A stretch of 64,000 nt of DNA from an uncultured bacterium (GCA_905215155.1 CAJMPJ010000014.1:1-64000), one strand, 5' to 3'. Shown: positions 48,033 to 60,532, counted from the stretch's first letter. Program-made: numbers and translations. The notes: generated by a model not told the origin, from the sequence alone.

Positions 48033-49628
48033 ATGGAAAACAGCAACGATAAAAAAGATTATGTGATTCGTTTGGATAAAGCAAGAAAAAAACGTACCAA
48101 AAGTGATTATAAAAAGTTATTGATCATGGGCGGTGCCGGTGTCGTTCTGGTGGCAGTCATCGTCACCGCCGGGGTAACTGTGAAAAGGAATGGGGCTTCA
48201 GCTCCGGCCGCATTGGCGACCGCTTCGCAGGCCAATGGACAAAAGGAGTTAAATTCTACAGGGAATAATACCAAATCTTCCGAAGAAGCCGCCAAGGAAG
48301 CCCAGGAAATTAAAAAAGTCATAGACTCGTATAAAAATCTTGGAATTGTAAAAGCGTCCGGTTATTTGAATGTCAGAAAAGAACCTAGCACAGAAGCGGA
48401 TGTGATTGGAAAGCTGCAGGGAGACGGTGCCTGTGATATTTTAGATAAGACCGAAGACGGCTGGTATAAGATAACTTCCGGAGGAATTGAGGGCTATATC
48501 AATTCCCAGTATGTGATTACAGGGGAGGAAGCGAAGAAAAAAGCGGAAAGTCTGGTGAAATTACGCGCAGTGGTCACTGCGGACAGTATGAATATCAGAA
48601 AAGAAGCCTCTAAAAGTTCGGATTCTGTGGGGCAGGCACTTAACAATGAACGGTATGAGGTATTGGGACAGACCGATGGCTGGGTAAAGATTGCCTCCGG
48701 GTATTTGTCCTCTGATTATGTCAAGCTGGAATACTCCTTAAATGAAGCAAGAAAACTGGACTTAAAGGCCATGATCTTTAATTACTATAAGAACATCGGA
48801 ATCTCTGATGTGGATAACTATTTGAATGTAAGGGAAGAACCCAATGAAAAAGGGAAGATCATTGCCAAGATGCCAAGTAAGGCAGCGGGAGATATTTTAG
48901 AGAAGACAGACGATGGGTGGTATAAGATCCAGTCCGGCAGTATTACCGGCTATGTGAAATCAGATTATATTTTAACCGGTCCGGCAGCCAAGGATGAGGC
49001 CATGCAGGTGGCGGAACTGATGGCTATTGTGAGCACCGATATGCTAAACGCAAGGTCTGAACCGAGCACAGACTCTAAGATATGGACTCAGATTTCCAAT
49101 AATGAACGTTATCCTGTTTTAAAGCAGATCGACGGCTGGGTTGAGATCGAACTGGAGGAAGACAGCAGTGCCTATGTATCCACTGATTTTGTGGATGTGC
49201 GCTATGCACTTCCTCAGGCGATCAAATTCTCCCCATTGGAAGAGAAAGCCAATGAACAGGCGTCATTAAGGACCCAGATCGTAAATTATGCACTGCAGTT
49301 CCTTGGAAATCCCTATGTATGGGGCGGAACCAGCCTTACAAAGGGAGCAGACTGTTCCGGATTTACCATGTCAGTCTTTTCACACTTTGGTATCGGACTT
49401 CCTCATTACTCCGGCTCTCAGGCACAAATGGGTACTCCTGTAAAATCCGGGGATATGCAGCCTGGTGACCTGGTGTTTTATGCCAACAGCAGAGGAACCA
49501 TCAATCATGTAGGAATTTATATCGGTAACGGCCAGATCGTAAATGCTGCCAGCAGACGAAGTGGAATTAAGATTTCCACCTGGAATTACCGTACCCCTGT
49601 AAAGATCCGTAATATAATCGGCAAGTAA
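48033..49628 (+). CDS. Cell-wall hydrolase: four SH3 domains and NlpC/P60 peptidase
   Basis: A 531-residue protein with a basic cytoplasmic N-terminus (about 1-28), one membrane segment (LLIMGGAGVVLVAVIVTAGV), and an outer part with four bacterial SH3 modules (VKASGYLNVRKEPSTEADVI, TADSMNIRKEASKSSD, VDNYLNVREEPNEKGK, STDMLNARSEPSTDSK). The last 125 residues are an NlpC/P60 cysteine peptidase with Cys in GADCSGFTMS and His in TINHVGIYIG, which cuts stem peptides of peptidoglycan. The SH3 modules bind the wall. A noncleaved anchor suggests action near the membrane, perhaps at division or sporulation. Confidence 0.94.
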   Translation: MENSNDKKDYVIRLDKARKKRTKSDYKKLLIMGGAGVVLVAVIVTAGVTVKRNGASAPAALATASQANGQKELNSTGNNTKSSEEAAKEAQEIKKVIDSYKNLGIVKASGYLNVRKEPSTEADVIGKLQGDGACDILDKTEDGWYKITSGGIEGYINSQYVITGEEAKKKAESLVKLRAVVTADSMNIRKEASKSSDSVGQALNNERYEVLGQTDGWVKIASGYLSSDYVKLEYSLNEARKLDLKAMIFNYYKNIGISDVDNYLNVREEPNEKGKIIAKMPSKAAGDILEKTDDGWYKIQSGSITGYVKSDYILTGPAAKDEAMQVAELMAIVSTDMLNARSEPSTDSKIWTQISNNERYPVLKQIDGWVEIELEEDSSAYVSTDFVDVRYALPQAIKFSPLEEKANEQASLRTQIVNYALQFLGNPYVWGGTSLTKGADCSGFTMSVFSHFGIGLPHYSGSQAQMGTPVKSGDMQPGDLVFYANSRGTINHVGIYIGNGQIVNAASRRSGIKISTWNYRTPVKIRNIIGK

Positions 49629-49644
49629 TTCGATCAGACGATGA

Positions 49645-49695
49645 AAAAGCCCCTGTTGGGAGTGGATATGATTCCAGTTCCCAAACAGGGGCTTT
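49645..49695. terminator. Bidirectional terminator between the NlpC gene and aconitase
   Basis: AAAAGCCCCTGTTGGGA and its complement ending CAGGGGCTTT form a strong stem with A and T runs on either side. Confidence 0.85.
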
Positions 49696-49701
49696 AAGAT
49701 T

Positions 49702-52011
49702 TTAGTGTTTGATTTTATTACGGTTGTAGTTGATGAGACATCCGGACTTTACGATTTCCCGTTCTTCCGGTGTCATTTCCGCAATGTGAAGATTGATTTT
49801 ACGAATGGGATTTCCTTCCGTATTCTTGATGACATAGGCTGGAATGTACTTCATTTCTCCGTCAAGAGCAGTTCTTACTCCGGCTACATAGATAAAGTCC
49901 CCCACTTCAAAATCAGGTTCCTCATCAAGAAGGAAGGGAATCATTCCCCAGTTCATCACATTGGAACGGTAACGTTTGGTCGCATATTCCCTGGCAATAT
50001 TTGCCAGACCTCCAAGCACTCTCTGGCAGCTTGCCGCCTGTTCCCTGGCAGAACCGTCTCCAGGTTTTACCGCATAGATAACACTTCCGATTTCTGTTTC
50101 TGAAGCGTTCAGCTCTGGCTGGTTTAAGTGGATGCGCAGCGCATGGAAAGCCCGGTCCAAGTCTTCGCTGGCTTTTAACGGACAGGCTCCGCTTTTACGA
50201 ATCTGTTCCAGCTCATTCACTTTCTTGGAACGGCCCACATACTCCGGATCACGGCGGGATAATGTGAATTCAGCAAGTCCCAGTGGATTGGAACGGTAAG
50301 AGGAGGTTTCTCCGGAGGGAATCAATTCATCGGTCGTTGTAACCGGGTCCATGATCTTTGAACATACCTGAAGCATGATATTCTCGGTCAGAGAACTCAT
50401 AGCCGGCCAGTCTTTGATGTTTGGTCCGTTTATTAAATCAGATTCTTCCTGTGGATTTCCATATCCCTGATAAACCCTTCTGTCATAAGATGAGGAATCG
50501 AATTCATAAGCAGGAACCTCATAATCGTCCATATACTCTTCCGCAGAAGTGAGGCATCCTCCGTTAGCTGCTGTAGCTGCAATGGATCTTGCATCCATGA
50601 GGGCAACACAGGAGATCTGTCCGTTCCCAGGCTTGGAGCCCTCCCGGTTGGGGAAGTTTCTGGTGGTATGGCGGATGCTCAGCGTGTTGTTGGCGGGAGT
50701 GTCTCCTGCACCAAAACAAGGACCGCAGAATGCAGTGCGGATGGTGGCACCAGCCGCCATTAGTTCCGTAACAGCACCTTTCTTCACTAAATCCATGTAA
50801 ACCGGCTGGGAAGAAGGATATACGGATAAATTAAAGATATCGTTGCCGCAGTTTTTGCCGTTTAAAATGTGAGCGGCCATCATAACGTTGGTATAGTTGC
50901 CTCCTGCACAGCCTGCGATGACACCCTGCTGGACCATGAGCTTTCCATCGGTAATTTTATCAGTCAGGGAAAGGCTTGCATTGGATTTCCCCACGATCTG
51001 CTCCGCTTCCTTTTCCACAGTCCGGAGAATATCCTCCAGGTTGTTGTTGAGCTCATCAATTTCATAAGTATTGCTTGGATGGAAGGGCAGGGCGATCATT
51101 GGCTTAATGGTGCTTAAATCAACGGTTACAACGCCGTCGTAGTAAGCGATTTCTGCTGGATTTAATTCTTTATAGTCCTGCCCGCGGCCATGAATGGTTA
51201 AGTAGTCTTTGGTATCTTCGTCCGTTCTCCATATGGAAGAGAGACAGGTGGTTTCTGTGGTCATAACATCCACACCGTTTCTGTAATCAGTATCCATGGA
51301 GGCTACGCCAGGTCCTACGAATTCCATGATTTTGTTCTTGACATATCCGCTTTTAAACACTTTGCCGATAATGGCAAGAGCCACATCATGAGGTCCTACG
51401 GCAGGCGATGGTTTTCCGGTCAGATAAATTGCCACAACGCCGGGGTAGGTTACATCATAGGTATCACGAAGCAGCTGTTTTACCAATTCACCGCCGCCTT
51501 CCCCGATTGCCATAGTGCCCAGAGCACCGTAACGGGTATGGCTGTCGGAACCAAGGATCATGCGTCCGCATCCCGCCATCATTTCACGCATGTACTGGTG
51601 GATGACTGCAATATGGGGAGGCACAAAAATACCGCCGTATTTTTTCGCTGCAGAAAGTCCGAATACATGGTCATCCTCATTGATAGTACCGCCAACTGCA
51701 CAAAGGGAATTATGACAGTTGGTCATAACGTAAGGAATTGGGAATTCCTTGAGTCCGGAGGCACGGGCAGTCTGGATGATTCCTACAAATGTGATGTCAT
51801 GGGAGGTCATGGAATCAAAACGCAGTTTTAAGTGCTCCATATTGCCTGAAGTATTATGGGCTTCTAAAATAGAATAGGAGATGGTTCCCTTTTTTGCTTC
51901 TTCCTTATTTGCTGTTTTTCCTGTCAGGGCAGTAACTTTTGAAATTTCTTCTTCCGGAATGAGTTCGGTTCCATTTACAAGGTAAGCTCCGCCTTCATAT
52001 AATTTTACCAT
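49702..52011 (-). CDS. Aconitate hydratase
   Basis: A 769-residue aconitase, which isomerises citrate to isocitrate with a 4Fe-4S cluster. Three cysteines are seen: one in [12 protein letters not shown] and two in [15 protein letters not shown]. The [20 protein letters not shown] segment and the C-terminal swivel domain ([16 protein letters not shown]) are typical of the family. It follows citrate synthase by 2 bp. With no isocitrate dehydrogenase in the window, the pair most likely serves 2-oxoglutarate/glutamate synthesis rather than a full cycle. Confidence 0.92.
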   Translation of the reverse strand: MVKLYEGGAYLVNGTELIPEEEISKVTALTGKTANKEEAKKGTISYSILEAHNTSGNMEHLKLRFDSMTSHDITFVGIIQTARASGLKEFPIPYVMTNCHNSLCAVGGTINEDDHVFGLSAAKKYGGIFVPPHIAVIHQYMREMMAGCGRMILGSDSHTRYGALGTMAIGEGGGELVKQLLRDTYDVTYPGVVAIYLTGKPSPAVGPHDVALAIIGKVFKSGYVKNKIMEFVGPGVASMDTDYRNGVDVMTTETTCLSSIWRTDEDTKDYLTIHGRGQDYKELNPAEIAYYDGVVTVDLSTIKPMIALPFHPSNTYEIDELNNNLEDILRTVEKEAEQIVGKSNASLSLTDKITDGKLMVQQGVIAGCAGGNYTNVMMAAHILNGKNCGNDIFNLSVYPSSQPVYMDLVKKGAVTELMAAGATIRTAFCGPCFGAGDTPANNTLSIRHTTRNFPNREGSKPGNGQISCVALMDARSIAATAANGGCLTSAEEYMDDYEVPAYEFDSSSYDRRVYQGYGNPQEESDLINGPNIKDWPAMSSLTENIMLQVCSKIMDPVTTTDELIPSGETSSYRSNPLGLAEFTLSRRDPEYVGRSKKVNELEQIRKSGACPLKASEDLDRAFHALRIHLNQPELNASETEIGSVIYAVKPGDGSAREQAASCQRVLGGLANIAREYATKRYRSNVMNWGMIPFLLDEEPDFEVGDFIYVAGVRTALDGEMKYIPAYVIKNTEGNPIRKINLHIAEMTPEEREIVKSGCLINYNRNKIKH

Positions 52012-52013
52012 AG

Positions 52014-53345
52014 CTATCGTTCCTCTCTTTTTATGTAGGGATTTGCATTGCCTACGTATTTTGTTGCCGGACGCATGATTCTTCCGTCATACATTTTATT
52101 TTCTATATTATGGGCCAGCCAGCCAGCCATACGCGCACAGACGAACAGAGGAGTGTACATATCCTCGGGGATTTGCAGCATGTTATAAGCAAAACCGCTG
52201 TAAAAGTCCACGTTATTGGACAGTGTTTTGCCATTCCCGGCAAGACAGGCTTTGGCAACGGATTCAAATTTCGTAAGAAATTCGTATTCCTCAACCCGGT
52301 CCTTCTGTTTGGCCAGTTTTTCACAGCAGGCTTTCAAAAGATTGGCGCGGGGATCAGACATCGTATAAACCGCGTGGCCAAGGCCATACACAAGGCCGGA
52401 ATTATCATAAAAGTCTTTGGCAAGAATTCTTTCTATAACCGCTTTCATCTGGTTTTCCGTTGCCTTAAACCCGATCTCTTTTTCGATGGCTGAAATCATC
52501 TCGCTGCACCGAATGTTGGCGCCTCCGTGTTTAGGTCCCTTTAAGGACCCGATAGAACCTGAGATAGCAGAGTAAATATCGGTTCCGGTGGAGGAGATCA
52601 CCACATTGGTAAAGGTAGAGTTATTTCCGCCGCCATGATCGCCGTGAATCATCAGCATTACATCAAGAAGGTTGGCTTCCTGCTTTGTGAACATACCGTC
52701 ATGGCGGAGCAGATACAGGATGTTTTCTGCCACGGAGTACTCTGGTTTCGGATAATGTATGACCAGACTTTCCCGGTCGTAATAATGAATTTTGCTTTGA
52801 TATGCATACACCGCAAGGGTAGGAAGCTTTGCCAGAAGATTGATTCCTTTTAAAAGGGTCTGGTACGGTTCCGTATTATCCGGATCATTGTCGTAATCAT
52901 AAAGAGCCAGAATGCTTTTTTGCAGACTGTTCATTAAATTGCAGGAAGGAGTCCGAAGCATATTTCTTTCAAAAAATTCATTGGGGAGAAGATAATGCTT
53001 TTGCAAAATGGCTGTAAATTCCTTTAATTCCCTGTCAGTTGGAAGATAACCAAAGAGCAGAAGAAAGCAAGTCTCTTCAAAACCATAGCGGTCGTTTCCT
53101 TTTCCGTTCACCAGATCGCTGATCTCAATTCCGCGGTAATACAGCTTTCCGGGTATGTTCCTCTTTTTCCCGTCCACATATTCATACCCGACAACGTCCG
53201 ATACCCGGGTCAGCCCTACGATAACACCGGTTCCGTCTTCGTTGCGAAGTCCTTTTTTTACATCATGCTCTTTAAACAAAGTATTTGGTATATCCGTGTA
53301 ATTGGATGATTTGCCAAAAGTTTGTGCAATGAAAAAGTTGTTCAT
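52014..53345 (-). CDS. gltA: Citrate synthase (citrate/2-methylcitrate synthase family)
   Basis: A 443-residue condensing enzyme joining oxaloacetate with acetyl-CoA. Catalytic regions are [18 protein letters not shown] (His), [17 protein letters not shown] (His) and [17 protein letters not shown]; the Asp region lies near [16 protein letters not shown]. The N-terminal extension of about 60 residues is common in clostridial members. First gene of a two-gene minus-strand operon with AAGGAGAG upstream. Confidence 0.94.
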   Translation of the reverse strand: MNNFFIAQTFGKSSNYTDIPNTLFKEHDVKKGLRNEDGTGVIVGLTRVSDVVGYEYVDGKKRNIPGKLYYRGIEISDLVNGKGNDRYGFEETCFLLLFGYLPTDRELKEFTAILQKHYLLPNEFFERNMLRTPSCNLMNSLQKSILALYDYDNDPDNTEPYQTLLKGINLLAKLPTLAVYAYQSKIHYYDRESLVIHYPKPEYSVAENILYLLRHDGMFTKQEANLLDVMLMIHGDHGGGNNSTFTNVVISSTGTDIYSAISGSIGSLKGPKHGGANIRCSEMISAIEKEIGFKATENQMKAVIERILAKDFYDNSGLVYGLGHAVYTMSDPRANLLKACCEKLAKQKDRVEEYEFLTKFESVAKACLAGNGKTLSNNVDFYSGFAYNMLQIPEDMYTPLFVCARMAGWLAHNIENKMYDGRIMRPATKYVGNANPYIKREER

Positions 53346-53482
53346 GGGATGCTCTCTCCTTTTTTCAGATTAAGTCACAGCCCTAAGGCATAGATCCTTT
53401 TATGCAAAAGCAGCGCATACGGATCCTTCCGGCGCTGCCTTCCTTGGCAATGGAATGTAAATGATTTTTTTTATTGTTTGAT

Positions 53483-53511
53483 AGTTTAACATGGAAAAGT
53501 ATCAAAGTCAA
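53483..53511 (-). promoter_or_regulatory. Promoter of gltA-acn
   Basis: Minus strand: TTGACT (53511-53506), a 17-bp spacer and TAAACT (53488-53483), with a leader of about 130 nt in which nothing else was recognised. Confidence 0.6.
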
Positions 53512-53674
53512 TAACTTGTTACAATCACAATTAAAATATTGTTAGTGTTTGAAACGATGGACCGGTTTATAAAAAATGTACCGCTCCGTGTTTGCATTTT
53601 CAGGCATATTTTTCGTGTTTTCTCCACATCATAAGAAAACTACCAAATATAAAGCTAACAGGAGGATTATTAAG

Positions 53675-54436
53675 GTGAAAGAGTATCAGGAAAGTGACAG
53701 ACAGCAAGAGGACACTTCATCAAACGATGGGAACAAAGAAAATCTTAACGAAAAAAAGACAGAAAAAGACATAGAGCAAAAAGAAGATGAGAAACTGGAA
53801 GAATACGGACAGATGACGCTTGATGACAATGCACAAAAACGCAAAATTCATTTGCTTACCATCATTGGAGAAATTGAGGGACATGAAAACTTATCCAGCA
53901 ACAGCAAGGCCACCAAGTATGACCATGTTCTTCCAAAGCTTGCTGAGATTGAAGACGATGATTCTGTGGAGGGACTTTTGATTTTATTAAATACCTCCGG
54001 CGGAGATGTGGATGCAGGTCTTGCCATAGCAGAGATGATTGCTTCTTTAAGCATTCCCACCGTTTCCCTGGTTCTTGGAGGAAGCCATTCCATCGGAGTT
54101 CCCCTTGCGGTCTGCACCGATTATTCCTTTATAGTACCGACCGGAACCATGATGGTGCATCCGGTGAGAATGACGGGAATGGTAATCGGAGCCTCCCAGA
54201 CTTACGAGTACTTTGAAATGATTCAGGACCGGATTTTAAGCTTTGTGTCCAGTCATGCAAAGATTGCTTATGACCAGTTGAAACGGCTCATGTTAAATAC
54301 GGAAATGCTGACCAGGGACCTTGGAACCGTACTGGTGGGGGAAGAAACCGTAAAAGAAGGTCTTATAGATGAGGTGGGCGGAATCAAGGACGCTCTAAAA
54401 AAATTATATGATCTGATGGAAACTGCTTCCTGTTAA
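53675..54436 (+). CDS. tepA: ClpP-like serine protease TepA
   Basis: A 253-residue ClpP-fold protease of the TepA/YmfB type. A charged N-terminal 50 residues precede the fold; Ser in [14 protein letters not shown] and His in [11 protein letters not shown] form the catalytic pair. There is no signal peptide. TepA has been linked to protein export and to spore protein degradation in Bacillus, where it also lies beside spoIIIE, as it does here with ftsK. GTG at 53675 with AGGAGG 9 bp upstream is the start; the frame continues upstream without a suitable start. Confidence 0.88.
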   Translation: MKEYQESDRQQEDTSSNDGNKENLNEKKTEKDIEQKEDEKLEEYGQMTLDDNAQKRKIHLLTIIGEIEGHENLSSNSKATKYDHVLPKLAEIEDDDSVEGLLILLNTSGGDVDAGLAIAEMIASLSIPTVSLVLGGSHSIGVPLAVCTDYSFIVPTGTMMVHPVRMTGMVIGASQTYEYFEMIQDRILSFVSSHAKIAYDQLKRLMLNTEMLTRDLGTVLVGEETVKEGLIDEVGGIKDALKKLYDLMETASC

Positions 54437-54439
54437 TCA

Positions 54440-54468
54440 TTGCAATTCTCCCGATTTTTTTGTATACT
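54440..54468 (+). promoter_or_regulatory. Promoter of ftsK/spoIIIE
   Basis: TTGCAA (54440-54445), a 17-bp spacer and TATACT (54463-54468), 29 bp before the GTG start. Confidence 0.65.
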
Positions 54469-54497
54469 GTTACCAATGGATAGAAGGGGGAAGTATT

Positions 54498-57233
54498 GTG
54501 CCTGAGACTATAAAGAAGAAGACAACAGAAAAAAAAGGGACAAGAAGGACAAGAGCAAAAAGCGGGAGAACAACAAACAGCAGCTCCAGAAAAAAAGTGG
54601 TCCTGCCAGAACCGGAATTTATCCACTCAGAAATAGTTATTATGATATCATTTGCTGCCGCAGCCATATTGTTTTTAAGCAATTTCGGTCTGTGCGGTGT
54701 GGTTGGTGATTTCTTACGCAGTGTGCAGCTTGGCATTTTTGGAGGAATCGGATATATTGCACCGGTGATCCTGTTTGCAGGAACGGCGTTCTACCTTTCC
54801 AATCAGGGAAATCCCAGAGCGACATTTAAGCTGGCGTCTTTTTTACTGGCGCTGGTTTCTTTGTGTGGATTTTTGCAGCTCGTTTTTGGTTTAAAGACCG
54901 GTGAGGGAATGACTCTGATTGATATTTATTTAGAAGCGTCAGTGAGTGGCAGAGGCGGCGGTTTGATCGGCGGCCTTCTTGCGGAAGGACTGGCGGCTGT
55001 GATCGGCGTAATCGGTGCCTATCTGGTGATTATAGTCCTTCTTATCATTTCCGCAGTCTGTATTACGGAAAAGTCCTTTGTGAATGTGGTGAAAATGGGA
55101 AGCGGAAAAGCCTATCGCCATGCCAGAAAAAACATGGATATCCGCAGAGAGATCCGTGCGGAACGCCAGGAGGAGCGAAGAAGGCTCCGGGAGGAGCAGA
55201 AGCTTCGCGGTGTCAATTTGGATGCCACCAATTTATTCGACCATCAGCCGGAGGAGTATGAAAAGCCGGAACCTTTGAATTTTGTGGATGCCCCTCTTGA
55301 AAAAGAGACCATTCCGGTCATGGCTGATGATATGTCTGAAGATATCGACATTCAGGCCAGCCGGTTATCTGCAGTTACGGCAGCAGAAGCAGCCAGACCC
55401 AATCCGGCAGATGAATTTAGGGGCAGTATTTCACCGGTGCAGGAAGCGGAAGAAGATTCAGTTCCCTTTGAACCGGATTGGAAGGACGAGCCTTTGATGG
55501 AGGAACTGGAAGAATCTTCTATATATATGAAGAAAGACAACCGGACCTTAAAAGAGATGGAAGTAGTAGAAGAGGATATCTATCCGGAAGCGGAAAGAGA
55601 TACCTTCTCAATTCCGGAAGAACCGAAGCAGGTGGTAACCGCTTCCGGTAAAGTCATTGAGACCGATACGGAGGCTCTGCAGAAAAAACTGGTCAAAAAG
55701 CGGGAAGAAGCCGCCGAAGAAGGAGATTTAAGCGTTACCCAGGAGATCAGGCAAAAACAGGACATTGTGAAAAAAGAATATCAGTTTCCTCCTCTTACGC
55801 TGCTGAAAAAAGGAAAAGCAGCTGTTTTTTCTGATCGGGAATACAGAGAAACTGCTATTAAGCTGCAAAAGACCCTTCAGAATTTCGGTGTAGGCGTTAC
55901 GGTAACCAACATCAGCTGCGGTCCTTCCGTAACCAGATATGAGCTTCATCCCGAGCAAGGGGTAAAGGTCAGCAAGATTGTAAGTCTGGCAGATGACATC
56001 AAGTTAAGTCTGGCGGCTGCGGATATCCGAATTGAAGCCCCCATCCCCGGAAAGTCTGCGGTGGGGATCGAAGTTCCTAATAAAGAAAATAACGTCGTGT
56101 ATCTGCGGGATATACTGGAAGCGGATAATTTCAGGAATCATTCCTCGAAAATTGCGTTTGCGGTGGGCAAAGACATTGGCGGGCAGGTTGTTGTTACGGA
56201 TATTGCAAAGATGCCCCACCTTTTGATTGCAGGAGCCACCGGTTCCGGTAAATCCGTCTGCATCAATACGCTGATCATGAGCATTATTTATAAGGCCAAC
56301 CCGGAAGATGTAAAGCTGATCATGGTGGACCCCAAGGTAGTGGAACTAAGTGTATACAACGGCATCCCCCATCTGCTGCTTCCTGTGGTCACGGACCCGA
56401 AAAAGGCTTCTGGCGCACTGAACTGGGCGGTGGCAGAGATGACAGACCGCTATAACAAGTTTGCCCAGTATAATGTGCGGGAAATAAAGGGGTATAATGC
56501 CAAAGTGGAGAGCATCAAAGATATTGACGATGAAAATAAGCCCCAAAAGATGCCGCAGATTATTATCATTATCGACGAGCTTGCGGACTTAATGATGGTG
56601 GCGCCTGGAGAGGTAGAGGATTCCATCTGCCGGCTTGCACAGCTGGCAAGAGCAGCGGGAATTCATCTGGTCATTGCCACGCAGCGTCCGTCGGTAAACG
56701 TTATTACCGGACTTATCAAGGCCAATGTGCCATCAAGGGTGGCCTTTGCAGTTTCTTCCGGCGTGGATTCCAGAACCATCATAGATATGAACGGTGCCGA
56801 AAAGCTGTTAGGAAAAGGGGATATGCTGTTTTATCCGGCAGGATATCCAAAGCCCATGCGTGTTCAGGGTGCATTTGTATCTGACACGGAAGTATCCCGG
56901 GTGGTGGATTTCCTGACAGAACAGGGGATGACGCCCAACTACGATAAGAATGTAGAAAGCATGATCGCTTCTGCCCCCTCCGGCGGTGAGATGAAAGGCG
57001 GAGGCAATGACCGGGATGAGTATTTTTTACAGGCAGGCAAATTTATCATTGAGAAGGACAAAGCCTCCATCGGAATGCTTCAGAGGATGTTTAAAATCGG
57101 CTTTAACCGGGCGGCCCGGATCATGGACCAGCTGGCGGAAGCGGGTGTGGTAGGAGAAGAAGAAGGAACAAAGCCCCGGAAGGTGCTCATGAGTATGGAA
57201 GAGTTTGAAGAGATGTTGGAACAAGGTTATTAA
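54498..57233 (+). CDS. ftsK: DNA translocase FtsK/SpoIIIE
   Basis: A 911-residue hexameric DNA pump that moves chromosomal DNA through the division or sporulation septum. The basic N-terminus is followed by four membrane segments (about residues 45-185), an acidic and variable linker (about 200-430), and the RecA-like motor with Walker [16 protein letters not shown] and Walker [13 protein letters not shown]. The C-terminal gamma winged helix (about 845-905, [20 protein letters not shown]) reads polarity sequences. The start is GTG after AAGGGGG. It follows tepA as in Bacillus. Confidence 0.95.
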   Translation: MPETIKKKTTEKKGTRRTRAKSGRTTNSSSRKKVVLPEPEFIHSEIVIMISFAAAAILFLSNFGLCGVVGDFLRSVQLGIFGGIGYIAPVILFAGTAFYLSNQGNPRATFKLASFLLALVSLCGFLQLVFGLKTGEGMTLIDIYLEASVSGRGGGLIGGLLAEGLAAVIGVIGAYLVIIVLLIISAVCITEKSFVNVVKMGSGKAYRHARKNMDIRREIRAERQEERRRLREEQKLRGVNLDATNLFDHQPEEYEKPEPLNFVDAPLEKETIPVMADDMSEDIDIQASRLSAVTAAEAARPNPADEFRGSISPVQEAEEDSVPFEPDWKDEPLMEELEESSIYMKKDNRTLKEMEVVEEDIYPEAERDTFSIPEEPKQVVTASGKVIETDTEALQKKLVKKREEAAEEGDLSVTQEIRQKQDIVKKEYQFPPLTLLKKGKAAVFSDREYRETAIKLQKTLQNFGVGVTVTNISCGPSVTRYELHPEQGVKVSKIVSLADDIKLSLAAADIRIEAPIPGKSAVGIEVPNKENNVVYLRDILEADNFRNHSSKIAFAVGKDIGGQVVVTDIAKMPHLLIAGATGSGKSVCINTLIMSIIYKANPEDVKLIMVDPKVVELSVYNGIPHLLLPVVTDPKKASGALNWAVAEMTDRYNKFAQYNVREIKGYNAKVESIKDIDDENKPQKMPQIIIIIDELADLMMVAPGEVEDSICRLAQLARAAGIHLVIATQRPSVNVITGLIKANVPSRVAFAVSSGVDSRTIIDMNGAEKLLGKGDMLFYPAGYPKPMRVQGAFVSDTEVSRVVDFLTEQGMTPNYDKNVESMIASAPSGGEMKGGGNDRDEYFLQAGKFIIEKDKASIGMLQRMFKIGFNRAARIMDQLAEAGVVGEEEGTKPRKVLMSMEEFEEMLEQGY

Positions 57234-57273
57234 GATGGAACGGCATCATTACATATAAGGGAGGAACATACAG

Positions 57274-58944
57274 ATGAAGACAGACATTGAAATCGCACAG
57301 GAAGCAAGGATGATCCCCATTAAGGAAGTGGCTGCTTCTTACGGAATCACAGAGGATGAACTGGAACTTTACGGAAAATATAAGGCAAAGCTGTCCGAGG
57401 AGCTTTGGCAGCAGGTGAAAGACAAAAAAGACGGAAAGCTGGTACTGGTAACAGCCATCAATCCCACTCCTGCAGGCGAAGGAAAAACCACCACGTCCGT
57501 AGGCCTTGGAGAAGCCTTTGGAGCTATGGGGAAAAAGGCAATGATTGCGCTCCGGGAACCATCTCTTGGACCATGCTTCGGTATAAAGGGCGGGGCTGCG
57601 GGAGGCGGTTATGCCCAGGTAGTTCCCATGGAAGATTTAAATCTTCATTTTACCGGTGATTTTCATGCCATAACATCGGCCAACAATCTTTTGGCAGCTT
57701 TATTGGATAATCATATCCATCAGGGCAATGCCCTGGAAATAGACACCCGACAGATCCTTTGGAAACGCTGTCTGGATATGAACGACCGGGCACTCCGCAA
57801 CATCGTAGTGGGTCTTGGGTCCAAAGCAGAAGGGTTTGTGAGAGAAGATCACTTTGTCATTACAGTCGCATCGGAGATCATGGCAATTCTTTGTCTGGCT
57901 GATGACATGGAAGATTTAAAAGAACGGTTGGGAAGAATCATCGTTGCATATAATTATGCAGGAGAACCTGTAACTGCCGCCCAGTTAAATGCGGTAGGAG
58001 CGATGGCGGCCTTGTTAAAGGATGCGCTGAAGCCCAACCTCATCCAGACCCTGGAACACACCGGTGCCATCGTTCATGGCGGACCCTTTGCCAACATTGC
58101 CCACGGCTGCAACAGTGTCCGTGCTACAAAGACTGCCCTAAAGCTGGCGGATATTGTGGTGACGGAAGCCGGCTTCGGAGCTGATTTAGGTGCCGAAAAA
58201 TTTATGGATATCAAATGCCGGATGGCCGGATTAAAACCAGATGCCATAGTCCTGGTAGCCACCATACGAGCCTTAAAATACAACGGAGGAGTTCCAAAAG
58301 ACCAGTTGGATAAAGAAAATCTTCCCGCGCTGGAGCTGGGGATTTCCAATCTGGAAAAACATATTGAAAACATGCACAAGTATGGCGTTCCGGTAATCGT
58401 TACCCTGAATTCCTTCCTTACGGATACCAAGGCGGAATATGAATTTGTAAAAACATTCTGTGAAGAACGAAACTGTGAATTTGCCTTATCCCAGGTTTGG
58501 GAAAAAGGCGGTCAGGGCGGTATGGAGCTGGCTGAAAAAGTTCTCTATACTCTGGAGCACAAAGAAAGTAATTTTGCACCCCTTTACCCGTCTGAGATGG
58601 GATTAAAAGAAAAAGTGGAGACCATTGCCAGGGAGATCTATGGTGCCGGCGGCGTGACGTATGCACTGGCAGCTTCAAGAGCCCTAAAAAAATTTGAAGA
58701 CATGGGATTCGGACATCTGCCTGTATGCATGGCCAAGACTCAATATTCTCTGTCGGATGACCAGACAAAGCTTGGACGGCCGGAAGGATTTGAGATTACC
58801 GTCCGGGATGCCTTTGTATCGGCGGGTGCAGGTTTTGTCGTGGTGATGACGGGAGCGATTATGACCATGCCGGGGCTTCCCAAAAAACCGGCGGCAGACA
58901 ATATTGATATTAATAACGAGGGAGTAATCACAGGATTATTCTGA
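57274..58944 (+). CDS. fhs: Formate-tetrahydrofolate ligase
   Basis: A 556-residue enzyme that activates formate with THF and ATP to 10-formyl-THF, feeding purine synthesis and one-carbon metabolism. The P-loop-like [20 protein letters not shown], the [20 protein letters not shown] substrate loop and [16 protein letters not shown] are diagnostic. Its product is the formyl donor for the PurH in this window. GGGAGG is 10 bp upstream; it lies 40 bp after ftsK. Confidence 0.97.
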   Translation: MKTDIEIAQEARMIPIKEVAASYGITEDELELYGKYKAKLSEELWQQVKDKKDGKLVLVTAINPTPAGEGKTTTSVGLGEAFGAMGKKAMIALREPSLGPCFGIKGGAAGGGYAQVVPMEDLNLHFTGDFHAITSANNLLAALLDNHIHQGNALEIDTRQILWKRCLDMNDRALRNIVVGLGSKAEGFVREDHFVITVASEIMAILCLADDMEDLKERLGRIIVAYNYAGEPVTAAQLNAVGAMAALLKDALKPNLIQTLEHTGAIVHGGPFANIAHGCNSVRATKTALKLADIVVTEAGFGADLGAEKFMDIKCRMAGLKPDAIVLVATIRALKYNGGVPKDQLDKENLPALELGISNLEKHIENMHKYGVPVIVTLNSFLTDTKAEYEFVKTFCEERNCEFALSQVWEKGGQGGMELAEKVLYTLEHKESNFAPLYPSEMGLKEKVETIAREIYGAGGVTYALAASRALKKFEDMGFGHLPVCMAKTQYSLSDDQTKLGRPEGFEITVRDAFVSAGAGFVVVMTGAIMTMPGLPKKPAADNIDINNEGVITGLF

Positions 58945-58957
58945 TTTGGAGGTTTCT

Positions 58958-60424
58958 ATGAAGTTTAAAGAATGGCTCAAGGACTTAAAATATGAAGCAA
59001 TACAGGGAAACCTTGATGTGGAAGTGGAGGAAGTGGTATATGACTCCAGAAAAGCCAGAGAAGGTGCTGTGTTTGTGTGTATGAAGGGAACCAAAATTGA
59101 TTCTCATGAATTTATCCCTTCCGTGGTGGAAGCTGGTGTCAAGGTTCTGGTAGTAGAACAAAAGGTGCCGGTTCCTGAGGGCGTTACGGCTGTCCTCGTA
59201 CATAATGCAAGAGAAGCACTGGCTCTCTTGTCTGCCGCCAGATTTGATTATCCGGCAAAGAAGATGGTGACCATTGGAGTCACAGGAACCAAGGGGAAAA
59301 CCACGACCACTCATATGATCAAAACGATTTTGGAATCCTGCGGGAAAAAAGTGGGAATGATCGGCACCACTGGTATCGTCATCGGGCAAACCGTTACCCC
59401 TACGAAAAATACGACTCCGGAGTCCTATGAACTTCATGAAGCCTTCCGCAATATGGCAGATGCCGGATGCGAATATATGGTAATGGAAGTATCCTCCCAG
59501 GCATTTAAAATGCACCGGGTAGATGGGATCACCTTTGATTACGGATTGTTTACCAACATTTCTCCGGACCATATCGGCCCGGATGAACACGATGATTTTG
59601 AAGAATATCTGTATTATAAATCCCGTATTTTCCATTGCTCCAGGAAGGGTATCATGAATCGGGATGATGCCCATTGGGCTGAGGTGGCAAAGGATGCCGC
59701 CTGTGAGCTTTATTCTTTTTCCATGGATGAAGAAGGAACGGACTTTAAGGCAGAAAATATCCACTATGTGTCCCAGCCGGATTTTGTGGGCCTGGAATTT
59801 GATGTAAAAGGCCGTTATGAGCTTTCCGTACGTGTCAACATTCCCGGACGGTTCAATGTTGCCAATGCGCTGGCAGCTGTCAGTGTTTTGAGTTTTCTTG
59901 AGCTTCCTAAGGAAAGGATCTGCCATGGGCTGGAGCATTTAAGTGTAAACGGACGTATGGAGATCGTATATACCTCTGAAACGTGTACCGTGATCGTAGA
60001 TTACGCCCATAATGCGGTCAGCATGGAAAGCCTTCTTACCACACTCAGGGATTATAAGCCAAAACGTCTGGTATGCGTGTTTGGATGCGGCGGAAACCGT
60101 TCTAAGGACCGGAGGTATTCTATGGGGGACAGTGCAGGCCGTCTGGCAGATTTTACGATTATTACTGCAGATAACTCCAGATTTGAAAAGACCGAGGATA
60201 TTATTGCCGACATTCGTGGGAGCATCGAAAAGACCGGAGGAAAATTCATCGAGATTCCTGACCGCAGAGAGGCCATTGAGTACAGCATGACCCATGCACA
60301 ACCAGGTGACATGATTGCTATTATCGGAAAGGGCCATGAGGATTACCAGGAGATGAATGGGGTCCGCCATCATTTTTCAGACCGTGAAGAGGTTTTAAAG
60401 GTGGCAGAAAGGCTGAGCAAATAA
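58958..60424 (+). CDS. murE: UDP-N-acetylmuramoyl-tripeptide synthetase (MurE)
   Basis: A 488-residue Mur ligase that adds the third residue of the peptidoglycan stem. The ATP loop is GVTGTKGKTTTTHMIK; the substrate-selecting motif is DNSRFE, with the Arg that in meso-diaminopimelate-adding enzymes (DNPR) binds the second carboxylate, so meso-DAP is the likely amino acid rather than lysine. NTTPESYELHE and the carbamoylated Lys region YYKSRIF are also present. ATG at 58958 with TTGGAGG directly upstream, 13 bp after fhs. Confidence 0.94.
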   Translation: MKFKEWLKDLKYEAIQGNLDVEVEEVVYDSRKAREGAVFVCMKGTKIDSHEFIPSVVEAGVKVLVVEQKVPVPEGVTAVLVHNAREALALLSAARFDYPAKKMVTIGVTGTKGKTTTTHMIKTILESCGKKVGMIGTTGIVIGQTVTPTKNTTPESYELHEAFRNMADAGCEYMVMEVSSQAFKMHRVDGITFDYGLFTNISPDHIGPDEHDDFEEYLYYKSRIFHCSRKGIMNRDDAHWAEVAKDAACELYSFSMDEEGTDFKAENIHYVSQPDFVGLEFDVKGRYELSVRVNIPGRFNVANALAAVSVLSFLELPKERICHGLEHLSVNGRMEIVYTSETCTVIVDYAHNAVSMESLLTTLRDYKPKRLVCVFGCGGNRSKDRRYSMGDSAGRLADFTIITADNSRFEKTEDIIADIRGSIEKTGGKFIEIPDRREAIEYSMTHAQPGDMIAIIGKGHEDYQEMNGVRHHFSDREEVLKVAERLSK

Positions 60425-60445
60425 ATACCTGGATGAAAAGAGAAG

Positions 60446-60479
60446 ATGCCGGAAGCTGAAAATATGTGCTTTCGGCATT
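60446..60479 (+). other. Hairpin between murE and murF
   Basis: ATGCCGGAAGC pairs with GCTTTCGGCAT (one G-U) around a 12-nt loop, followed by only TTTCC. More likely an attenuator or RNA stability element than a full terminator. Confidence 0.5.
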
Positions 60480-60532
60480 TCCGCGGTAAATGGAAGGGTG
60501 ATACGCACAGGCGTATAAGAACGGAGGAAACA

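Noticed and set aside
58985..59938. 317-codon minus-strand frame opposite murE
   Set aside because: Composition is His/Phe/Arg-rich and there is no start signal; murE on the + strand has all Mur ligase motifs.
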